Assembly (NCBI GenBank): GCA_964599655.1
Contig: CAZRGV010000207.1
Coordinates: forward strand, 1-8,499
DNA length: 8,499 nucleotides
Direction: 5' to 3'
Source: CAZRGV01 sp964599655
Lineage (GTDB): Bacteria > Planctomycetota > Planctomycetia > Isosphaerales > Isosphaeraceae
Position 1 is the stretch's first letter, and the number at the start of each line of letters is the position of its first letter. Shown here piece by piece: positions 1 through 5,749 of this stretch. Under the pieces are notes generated by a model. That model saw nothing but the letters and a program-made list of their open reading frames with translations, was not told the DNA's origin and ran no database searches. Both the position numbers and the translations under genes were made by a program.

Positions 1-3000
1 TCACGGCCGATCGGGCCGAGGCCGTCCTCCAGGACCTCGCGTCGATCCGCGCCGGTGGCTCGGCGGTGGCCAACTCCCCGAGCGCCGTCGCCGAACGGCA
101 GGCCAACGATCTGCTCGCCCGCAACCAGCTCGAGGCGGCTCGCGCCAAGTTCGAGGAAGCCGAACGCCTCCGTGCCCAAGAGTCGGGCGTCCCCACCGAC
201 GTCCTGCCCATCTCGCTCGGGCAGTCCCAGCCGACCGCTGATCCCGCCGTCCGAAAGGTCGACGCCACCGACCTCGCCCTGACCCCCGTCGACGGACCGG
301 CGTTGGCCGATCCCGCTCCGGCCGCTCCGGTCGACGGCCAGGCCGCTCAGAACGCTCTGGAGCAGGCCCGCGCCTTGCTGGCCGCCGGAAACTTCCGCGC
401 CGCCAAGCAGGAGGCCCAGAAGGCCAAGGACGCCGGCCTCGGCCTCGAAGCCGACGATCTCCTGACCCAGATCGCACAGACCCAGCAGGCCGCCGCCCTT
501 CGACTCTACGAGGATGCCCTCGACGGCATCCGCAAGGGGGAGATCGCTCGCTCTCGAGCCTTGCTCAACGAGCTCTCCACCGACGATCTCGACGAGTCCA
601 TGCAACAGAAGGTTCAGGACCTGCTCGTCAAGCTGCCTGGCGATGACGTCGGCAAGGCGGCGGTCGGGCTCGGCGCCATCGAGGATGCCGAGACCGTCAA
701 GGCCCAGAAGATGAACGCCGAGGTCGGCACGCGCGTCGCCGAGGCGCGCCGCCTGATGGAAACCGATCCCGCCAAGGCCATCGAGCTGCTTCAGTCCTCC
801 ATGGCCGCCGTCAAGGCCGCCGGTCTGAGCGAGCCGGTCACTCGCACGATGGTCCGTCGTCTCGAGGTCCAGATCGAGCTTGCCAAGAAAGACAAGGTCG
901 TCTTCGACCAGAAGATGAAGGACAAGAACTACCGCGAGGAAATCGAGCGCAAGCGGCTCCGCATCCTCGAGGCCGACAAGGCCAAGAAAGAGCGGCTCAA
1001 GGAGCTGATGGACAAGGCCCAGGACGCCCAGGCCCGCGGCGAATGGGCCGAGGCCGAGAAGTACGCCCGGATGGCCTCCGAGGTCGATCCCAACGAAATC
1101 TCCGCCACGGCTCTGGCCACCGTCGCTCGGATGCGCCGCCACTACGAGCGCGACAAGCGAATCCGCGCCGACAAGGACGAGTCGTTCCTGAACGCCATGC
1201 AGGACGTCGACGCCACCTCGATCGTCTCGCGAGACCTGATGACGCGCGGCATCGACCCCGGCGAAGGCTTCGCGGCCCTCACCGCTCGTCGCCGAGAGCT
1301 GGCCCAGCGGCTCGCCCCGCAAAAGCCCACCAAAACCCTTGAGATCGAGAAGGCCCTCGACAAGCCGGTCACCCTGCCCAACTCCGACCAGATGAGCCTG
1401 GGCGAGGCCATCAAGTACCTCAGCGAGTACACCGGCCTCAACATCGTGCCCGACAACGCCGCCCTGGCCGAAGAGGGCCTGACCCTCAACACGCCCGTCA
1501 ACCTGACGGCGGTCAACAACATCAAGCTCAAGAGCGTGCTGAAGTACATGCTCAGCCCACTCCACCTGAGCTACTCCGTCGACGACGAGGTGCTCCTGAT
1601 CACCAGCCCGCAGGCCAAGCGGACCAAGATGTATCCGGTGGTCTACGGCGTGGCCGATCTGGTCCTCTCGCCGCATAACAAAAAGAACGGCCAGAACCCG
1701 GCCATCCCCGGCTTGGCCAACATGATGCCCTCGCCCGGTCAGGCCCCGTCCGACCCGGCCGTGCTCCAGGCCCAGGCCGCCGCCATGACCGGCAACGGCA
1801 TGTCCGGCATGACCTTGCCGAACGGCTCCGGCGTTCCCTCCTCCATGACCGGCGAACGCCCCACGCCCGAGTTCGAGCCCCTGATCCAGCTCATCAAGGC
1901 CTCGATCGCCCCCGGCACCTGGAGCAACAACCACACCCCGGTCGACACCATGGGCACCACCGAGGCCTACGGCCAAGGCGGTGGTATGGGCGATGACCAG
2001 GGCCAGGAAGAAGGCGTTGGCTCGATCACGCCGTTCTACCTCAACATCAGTCTGATCATCCGCCACACGGCGGAGGTCCACGAGGAAATCGTCGACCTGC
2101 TCCGGCAGCTCCGGCGCCTCCAGGACCTTCAGGTCTCGATCGAGGTCCGGTTCATCGCGGTCAACGATAGCTTCTTCGAGCAAATCGGCGTCGACTTCGA
2201 CTTCGCCATCCAGTCCGACGCCGTCGGCGCCAAGAGCTCGTTCGCCGTGCCCAACCCGGCCGCGTTCCCAGGCGGCACCACCGCCGGCACCACCGGCGGC
2301 ACGACCGGTACCACCGCGGGCACCAGTACCACGGGCGTCGCCCCCTACCTGATCAACCCCATCCGAGACCACGCCTATGGCCGTCAGCCCCTGGTCGTCG
2401 GTACCAACGCCGCGAGTACCAACATCAACGCCCCCGCCTTCACGCAGAACCTGATGATTCCGTTCACTCAGAGCACCGCGTCGAACGCGTTGAACCTCTT
2501 CAACTCCGTTCCCAACCTCAGCGCCAACTTCGGCATCGCGTTCCTGAGCGATCTGGAAGTCTACCTGTTCCTCACCGCCATCCAGGGCGACACCCGTTCC
2601 AACGTGGTGCAGGCCCCGAAGGTCACCAGCTTCAACGGCGCTCCGGCCTCGGTGTTCAACTTCACCGGCCGCAACTACGTCGCGGCCTTGACGCCGATCA
2701 TCGGTGCCGGTGCCGTCGCCTTCACGCCCCAGATCAGCACCTTCCCGGATGGCGTCATGCTCTTCGTCACCCCGGTCGTGTCGGCCGACCGCCGTTACGT
2801 CCGAATGACGATGAGCCCGTTCTTCACCACGTTCCTCCAGTTCGATACCTTCACGATTCCGGCGGCCGTCGGCGGCGGTGGTCTCGGCGGTCAGTCGTCG
2901 ACCATCAACGCCCAGGTCCAGCTCCCTCAGTTCTCGATCACGAACGTCTCGACGACCGTGACCGTGCCGGACGGCGGAACCGTGCTGCTCGGCGGTGTCA

Positions 3001-3197
3001 AGCGGCTCCGCGAGGAGCGCCGCGAGTTCGGCGTGCCGATCCTCGCCAAGACCCCGCTAATCGACCGCCTCTTCCGCAACATCGGTATCGGGCGGACCAC
3101 CGACAGCCTGATGCTCATGGTCACCCCGCGAATCATCATCCTCGAAGAAGAGGAGGACCGGCTCGGCATCCCGGCCGTTCAGAACGTCACGTTCTAA
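1..3197 (+). CDS. Secretin-family (GspD-like) outer-membrane channel protein, 5' end outside the window
   Basis: The frame is open from the first full codon at base 3 to the TAA at 3195-3197, giving 1064 visible residues with no start in view, so the gene is cut by the window edge. Roughly the first 450 residues are helical and Ala/Glu/Lys-rich, with TPR-like stretches such as GEWAEAEKYARMASEVDPNE and a highly charged helix around bases 880-1040. An STN/N0-like domain lies near residues 452-537. An N1-like segment follows at about 674-710, then the secretin core from VSIEVRFIAVN to VTPRIII. The secretin signature VPDGGTVLLGG is near 2961-2997, with RLFRNIGIGRTTDSLMLMVTPR after it. Secretins form multimeric outer-membrane gates in type II/III secretion and type IV pilus systems. 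No partner gene is in the window, so the machine it serves is unknown. Two low-complexity inserts (Gly/Thr-rich at 2271-2336, Pro/Gly/Met-rich at about 1720-2010) are unlike classical GspD. Confidence 0.88.
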   Translation, partial: TADRAEAVLQDLASIRAGGSAVANSPSAVAERQANDLLARNQLEAARAKFEEAERLRAQESGVPTDVLPISLGQSQPTADPAVRKVDATDLALTPVDGPALADPAPAAPVDGQAAQNALEQARALLAAGNFRAAKQEAQKAKDAGLGLEADDLLTQIAQTQQAAALRLYEDALDGIRKGEIARSRALLNELSTDDLDESMQQKVQDLLVKLPGDDVGKAAVGLGAIEDAETVKAQKMNAEVGTRVAEARRLMETDPAKAIELLQSSMAAVKAAGLSEPVTRTMVRRLEVQIELAKKDKVVFDQKMKDKNYREEIERKRLRILEADKAKKERLKELMDKAQDAQARGEWAEAEKYARMASEVDPNEISATALATVARMRRHYERDKRIRADKDESFLNAMQDVDATSIVSRDLMTRGIDPGEGFAALTARRRELAQRLAPQKPTKTLEIEKALDKPVTLPNSDQMSLGEAIKYLSEYTGLNIVPDNAALAEEGLTLNTPVNLTAVNNIKLKSVLKYMLSPLHLSYSVDDEVLLITSPQAKRTKMYPVVYGVADLVLSPHNKKNGQNPAIPGLANMMPSPGQAPSDPAVLQAQAAAMTGNGMSGMTLPNGSGVPSSMTGERPTPEFEPLIQLIKASIAPGTWSNNHTPVDTMGTTEAYGQGGGMGDDQGQEEGVGSITPFYLNISLIIRHTAEVHEEIVDLLRQLRRLQDLQVSIEVRFIAVNDSFFEQIGVDFDFAIQSDAVGAKSSFAVPNPAAFPGGTTAGTTGGTTGTTAGTSTTGVAPYLINPIRDHAYGRQPLVVGTNAASTNINAPAFTQNLMIPFTQSTASNALNLFNSVPNLSANFGIAFLSDLEVYLFLTAIQGDTRSNVVQAPKVTSFNGAPASVFNFTGRNYVAALTPIIGAGAVAFTPQISTFPDGVMLFVTPVVSADRRYVRMTMSPFFTTFLQFDTFTIPAAVGGGGLGGQSSTINAQVQLPQFSITNVSTTVTVPDGGTVLLGGVKRLREERREFGVPILAKTPLIDRLFRNIGIGRTTDSLMLMVTPRIIILEEEEDRLGIPAVQNVTF
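2271..2336 (+). repeat. Gly/Thr-rich low-complexity coding repeat inside the secretin
   Basis: Twenty-two codons encode an almost pure Gly/Thr tract with occasional Ala and one Ser. They are built from degenerate copies of GGC-ACC-ACC and GGC-ACG-ACC. The tract follows the first secretin-core strand (VEVRF...GVDFDF), so it is probably an extracellular or periplasmic loop. Such tracts can vary in length by slippage; all visible changes here keep frame. Confidence 0.7.
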
Positions 3198-3231
3198 ACG
3201 GGCCCTCGAATCGTGAAAAGCTTCCCGCGCT

Positions 3232-3263
3232 GGCCGTCCGGGGGACCGCTTCCCCCGGCGGCC
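3232..3263 (+). terminator. Strong hairpin after the secretin gene
   Basis: The arm GGCCG, a bulged T (3237), then CCGGGGGA pairs with TCCCCCGG followed by CGGCC, around the 5-nt loop CCGCT. That is 13 base pairs with one bulge, starting 35 bases after the stop codon. A T-rich but not pure T tract (TTCGCGTT) follows. This is the expected place for an intrinsic terminator of the secretin transcript, although the weak U-tract makes efficiency uncertain. Confidence 0.65.
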
Positions 3264-3270
3264 TTCGCGT

Positions 3271-3279
3271 TGCTATGCT
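3271..3279 (+). promoter_or_regulatory. Possible extended -10 element of the YdjY-domain gene
   Basis: TGC-TATGCT resembles an extended -10 (TGn-TATAAT with two mismatches). It lies just past the secretin terminator and 35 bases before the next start codon. The -35 position would fall in the hairpin and shows no good match, so this is a weak call supported mainly by location. Confidence 0.25.
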
Positions 3280-3313
3280 AAACTGATCCCCATCACGCTC
3301 CAGGAGCACCACG

Positions 3314-4012
3314 ATGGCCACCCCCTGGGTTCTCTCTATCCTCCTGGCCCTGGCGGCTCCCGCCCAGCAACCCGCGGAACAACCCCAGGCCGAGGCCCCA
3401 AAGTTCCAGCCCGACCCCTCCTGGAAACCCCTCGGTAAGCAACTCTGGTTCGACCCCCAGCAAAAACGTTTGATTCTCCAGGCCCGCGTCTGCCTCCGAG
3501 AAGGCTACCTCGAGCACCTGCTCTGCCTCGAACGCACCAAAGAGCACGAATCGATCCTGGCCACCGACGCCTCCCCTCGACTCATCCACGCCGGCCTCAT
3601 TCTCATCGCCGGCGAGCCGGGCCACCCCGTCCGCTATCGACCCGAGTTTCGCCCCCCCGACGGACCCACCATTTCGATCGAAATCGAATGGGACGAGAAC
3701 GGTCAGACCAAACACGCCGACGCCCGACAGTGGATCAAGGACGAAAAAACCGGCAAACCCCTCGACTCCCACTGGGTCTTCGCCGGCAGCGACCTCTTCC
3801 AGGACCCCGACACCAAGCGAATGATCTACGCCGCCGATGGCGGCGACCTCATCACCGTCGCCAACTTCCCAAGCGCCATCCTCGACCTCCCCTTCGCCAG
3901 CTCCAACAGCGATGCCGAACGGTCCTTCGTCGCCTTCACCGACCACATCCCCCCTCGCGAGACGCCAGTCCGCCTCATCCTCCGCTCGCCCAAACCCAAG
4001 CCGAAGCCTTGA
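3314..4012 (+). CDS. Secreted YdjY-domain protein, function unknown
   Basis: The 232-residue product starts at an ATG with AGGAG at 3302-3306, seven bases upstream. Residues 1 to about 17 form a short hydrophobic signal-like segment ending in AAPAQQ, with no lipobox cysteine. A Pro/Gln/Ala linker precedes the folded part. I recognise the body as the YdjY-like domain from these blocks: CLREG (60-64), TKEHES (75-80), WVFAGS (154-159), YAADGGD (172-178), NFPSAILDLP (184-193) and IPPRETPVRLIL (212-223). The protein ends in a Lys-Pro tail (KPKPKP). The domain is named after E. coli YdjY, whose biochemical role I do not know; in planctomycetes it usually occurs as a stand-alone exported protein. 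It is probably its own transcription unit, because a terminator-like hairpin lies before it and a fresh promoter precedes the next gene. Family assignment is from memory of conserved blocks. Confidence 0.75.
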   Translation: MATPWVLSILLALAAPAQQPAEQPQAEAPKFQPDPSWKPLGKQLWFDPQQKRLILQARVCLREGYLEHLLCLERTKEHESILATDASPRLIHAGLILIAGEPGHPVRYRPEFRPPDGPTISIEIEWDENGQTKHADARQWIKDEKTGKPLDSHWVFAGSDLFQDPDTKRMIYAADGGDLITVANFPSAILDLPFASSNSDAERSFVAFTDHIPPRETPVRLILRSPKPKPKP

Positions 4013-4076
4013 ACACCCACCCTGCGCCGATTCCGTCTCAGCCCTTCGCCACTCCACCACGTTTCCCCAATCGTCC

Positions 4077-4093
4077 CAGCTCGACCGGAGCTG
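4077..4093 (+). terminator. Small hairpin in the YdjY-cysH gap, weak terminator candidate
   Basis: CAGCTC, a GACCG loop and GAGCTG form a perfect 6-bp stem, 64 bases after the stop of the upstream gene. It runs directly into three tandem CTGAC units (4091-4105). There is no T tract, so a terminator function is doubtful. Apart from this and the promoter below, I see nothing in 4013-4225. Confidence 0.25.
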
Positions 4094-4160
4094 ACCTGAC
4101 CTGACCGATCCCAAAGCCAGGCCGTGGCCGTCCCCGATCGTCGCGTCTTGGCGCGGATAG

Positions 4161-4189
4161 TTGACTTTGATCGGTATGATGGTTAAGAT
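4161..4189 (+). promoter_or_regulatory. Sigma70-like promoter of cysH
   Basis: TTGACT (4161-4166) matches the -35 consensus at five of six positions. It is followed after exactly 17 bases by TAAGAT (4184-4189), a four-of-six match to the -10. Transcription would start near 4196, giving a leader of about 30 bases with the GAGGGG ribosome-binding site at 4209-4214. The -35 lies inside ATAGTTGACT (4157-4166), which fits one half of the IscR type-1 consensus ATASYYGACT as I remember it; the second half-site is not well conserved. Confidence 0.55.
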
Positions 4190-4225
4190 TCTCCTGGAAA
4201 CCAGAGCAGAGGGGACCATCCCGCC

Positions 4226-4968
4226 ATGTCGTCGGACGTTGCCACCGTGGTTGATCTGGCCGAGGCGAATCGTCAGCTCGAACAGGCGACCCCGCGGGAG
4301 ATTCTCCGCTGGGCGGTCGAGACGTTTTACCCGAAGTTGACCATGGCCACGGCCTTCGGGCCCGAAGGCTGCGTCATCTTNNNNNNNNNNNNNNNNNNGA
4401 GCCGAAGGTTCGGGTCTTCAACCTGGACACGGGCTACCAGTTTGCCGAAACCTTGCAGCTACGCGACCGGATCGCCGAGAAGTACGGTATCGAGGTCGAG
4501 TTCGTTCGGCCCGAGTCGACCGTCGCCGAGTACGAGGCGGCCAACCACGGCCCGGTTTACGTCGAACAACCCGACCGTTGCTGCTTTGACCGCAAGATTG
4601 TTCCCTTGCGGCGCGCGGTGACGGGCTACGACGCCTGGATCTCCCCGGTCCGGGCCGACCAGTCCGAGCATCGNNNNNNNNNNNNNNNNNNGCATCGCGC
4701 CCGCGCCGACGTGGTGGGATGGGACCAGAAGTTCCACCTCGTGAAGATCAATCCTCTCCTGCGATGGACCCATCGCGACGTTTGGGCCTTCGTGATGGCC
4801 AACGACGTGCCGTATAATCCTCTTCACGATCGAGGCTACCCCTCGATCGGCTGCTGGCCTTGCACCAGGGCGCTGCTCCCGGGTGAAACCGACGAGCGGG
4901 CCGGCCGTTGGGCCGGACAGGCCAAGACCGAATGCGGCCTGCACTCGCTCGACAGCAGCCAGTTGTGA
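4226..4968 (+). CDS. cysH: Assimilatory APS reductase (CysH family, [4Fe-4S] type), interrupted by two N-runs
   Basis: This cytoplasmic enzyme should reduce adenylyl sulfate to sulfite and AMP with thioredoxin. The N-terminus carries the nucleotide-binding block TMATAFGPEGCVI, then EPKVRVFNLDTGYQFAETL. The cluster ligands typical of APS reductases are present: a Cys pair in DRCCFDRK (4579-4584) and GCWPCTR (Cys at 4852 and 4861). The catalytic C-terminal motif KTECGLH (Cys at 4933) is intact. The ATG at 4226 has GAGGGG about 11 bases upstream. The first N-run (4381-4398) shifts the downstream sequence out of frame with the start: 18 N are shown, but 16 or 19 would be needed. The second (4674-4691) keeps frame. 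If the first gap is 19 bases and the second is an unmerged 6-bp overlap, the protein is 239 residues, a normal length for the family. The break is therefore most likely assembly error, not a pseudogene. Confidence 0.9.
4381..4398. other. Assembly gap (18 N) inside cysH
   Basis: The gap removes about six to seven codons between CVI(L/F) and EPKVRVF. In related enzymes this stretch is a helix of about seven residues, which would need 19 unknown bases. The displayed length is therefore probably an estimate that is wrong by one base. Confidence 0.8.
4674..4691. other. Assembly gap (18 N) inside cysH, flanked by identical 6-mers
   Basis: GCATCG sits immediately left (4668-4673) and immediately right (4692-4697) of the N-run. 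Merging the two copies gives the uninterrupted peptide QSEHRARADVVGWDQK, with the family's usual spacing between the QS pair and the WD pair. The gap probably has no missing sequence. Confidence 0.7.
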
Positions 4969-5063
4969 TCGGTCACTGGTCCGTGCCACATGGTCGCGGG
5001 GACTGGGTTGTGTCGCGTTCCCAACCGAGACGGGGCCGTCGGCTCCGTTCGATTCGCGAGCCG

Positions 5064-5078
5064 CGAGACCGAATCTCG
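5064..5078 (+). promoter_or_regulatory. Short palindrome upstream of the Rrf2 gene
   Basis: CGAGA, the 5-base centre CCGAA and TCTCG form a perfect inverted repeat, 23 bases before the chosen GTG start. An overlapping pair GATTCG (5051-5056) and CGAATC (5070-5075) also exists. It could be an autoregulatory operator, but such short palindromes are common in GC-rich DNA. Confidence 0.2.
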
Positions 5079-5100
5079 TCGACCAGTTCTCCACGACAAC

Positions 5101-5514
5101 GTGACCGTCGACCCGTCACGCGAGGCCGATGCCTGCCTGGCCATGCTCGCCCTGGCCAGCCGAGCCCCCGATGAGCCGCCGGCTCGCATCCGGGACATCG
5201 CCGAGGCCCACGGCATCCCTGAGCGTTACCTCGTCCAGATCCTTCTCCAACTGAAGGGCGCCGGACTGGTTCAGAGCACGCGAGGGGCCGCCGGCGGCTA
5301 CCGCCTGGCTCGGCCCGCCGACCAGATCGCCATCGGCGAGGTGTTGACCGCGATCGACGGGCCCGGAGAAATGCCCCGCGAACCGCAAGGTCCCGCCGCC
5401 AGGGCCCTTGCGGCCGTCTGGCGCGACGTCTGGGACGCCGAGCGCGCCGTTCTTTCCAACACGACGATCGCCCAGATCGCCCAGACCGCATCACCGCGAG
5501 AATGGGTGATCTAA
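5101..5514 (+). CDS. Rrf2-family transcriptional regulator, probably of sulfur assimilation
   Basis: From the GTG at 5101 the product is 137 residues, normal for Rrf2 proteins, and opens with SREADACLAMLALAS, matching the family's first helix. The winged helix-turn-helix spans about residues 29-58 (RIRDIAEAHGIPERYLVQILLQLKGAGLV). The wing is RGAAGGYRLAR (61-71), followed by a long dimerisation helix at about 101-118. The IscR/NsrR cluster cysteines are absent. The only cysteine is Cys12 in the first helix, so it is probably not an Fe-S sensor and may be closer to CymR, which senses cysteine status through a partner protein. Its position between cysH and sat-cysC, on the same strand, suggests it controls one or both. 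An in-frame ATG at 4990 would add 37 residues with no family resemblance. No clear Shine-Dalgarno precedes either start, so the start is uncertain. Confidence 0.85.
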   Translation: MTVDPSREADACLAMLALASRAPDEPPARIRDIAEAHGIPERYLVQILLQLKGAGLVQSTRGAAGGYRLARPADQIAIGEVLTAIDGPGEMPREPQGPAARALAAVWRDVWDAERAVLSNTTIAQIAQTASPREWVI

Positions 5515-5517
5515 ACT

Positions 5518-5531
5518 GAGGCTGTCGCCTC
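5518..5531 (+). terminator. Small hairpin just after the Rrf2 stop
   Basis: GAGGC, a TGTC loop and GCCTC form a 5-bp stem beginning three bases after the stop codon. It is short and has no T tract. It also overlaps the predicted -35 of the next promoter, so its role is uncertain. Confidence 0.25.
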
Positions 5532-5550
5532 TCCCGAAATCCTTCATAAT
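5522..5550 (+). promoter_or_regulatory. Possible promoter of sat-cysC
   Basis: CATAAT (5545-5550) matches the -10 consensus at five of six positions. Seventeen bases upstream is CTGTCG (5522-5527), only a three-of-six -35. Transcription would begin near 5557, leaving a leader of about 190 bases before the coding start. Confidence 0.4.
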
Positions 5551-5567
5551 GTCGGATCGTCAACATG
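5545..5567. promoter_or_regulatory. Imperfect 23-bp palindrome over the -10, candidate Rrf2 operator
   Basis: CATAATGTC (5545-5553) and GTCAACATG (5559-5567) are imperfect inverted 9-mers (six of nine positions) separated by GGATC. The right half read on the other strand contains GTTGAC, which is also in the cysH promoter (4160-4165). Size and placement suit an Rrf2 dimer site that would block RNA polymerase. This is inference from two sites only. Confidence 0.35.
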
Positions 5568-5614
5568 CCTGATACGCGATTGCCCGGATGACGTGTGGCT
5601 CGACGCTCGGGCAC

Positions 5615-5672
5615 GGCCCACCGATCGTCCGATTCCACGACCGGTTCGGTGGGCCAAGCCCACCCGCCGAAC
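5615..5672 (+). promoter_or_regulatory. Structured leader with competing hairpins upstream of sat-cysC
   Basis: GGCCCACCGA (5615-5624) is perfectly complementary to TCGGTGGGCC (5646-5655). Inside that loop, TCGT (5625-5628) pairs with ACGA (5637-5640). The same GGTGGGC (5648-5654) can instead pair with GCCCACC (5658-5664) across a 3-base loop, supported by GTTC (5644-5647) with GAAC (5669-5672) around a 4-base bulge. The two folds exclude each other, as in attenuators and riboswitches. I do not recognise a known riboswitch consensus. Function is unproven, and GC-rich DNA forms such pairings by chance more readily than AT-rich DNA. Confidence 0.4.
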
Positions 5673-5749
5673 GGCTCACCGATCCTGGCGATTGCGCCGT
5701 CCTCATTCCACCCTGTTGGCCTTCGTTCGAAAGGAGTCCTGAGATTTCC

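Noticed and set aside
4157..4181. Full IscR-type operator at the cysH promoter
   Set aside because: The left half-site fits the consensus but the right half does not, so I keep only the half-site comment.
3293..4219. 308-codon minus-strand frame opposite the YdjY-domain gene
   Set aside because: The translation is Gly/Val/Glu-rich without motifs, while the + strand has a ribosome-binding site, a signal peptide and conserved family blocks.
4990..5100. Possible N-terminal extension of the Rrf2 protein from the ATG at 4990
   Set aside because: Rrf2 proteins begin directly with the SREADYAL-like helix. The extra 37 residues look like translated intergenic DNA.
5588..5749. Possible 54-residue N-terminal extension of ATP sulfurylase from the ATG at 5588
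   Set aside because: The extension has no family resemblance, no SD, and coincides with inverted repeats. The AAGGAG at 5731 supports a start near 5744-5750.
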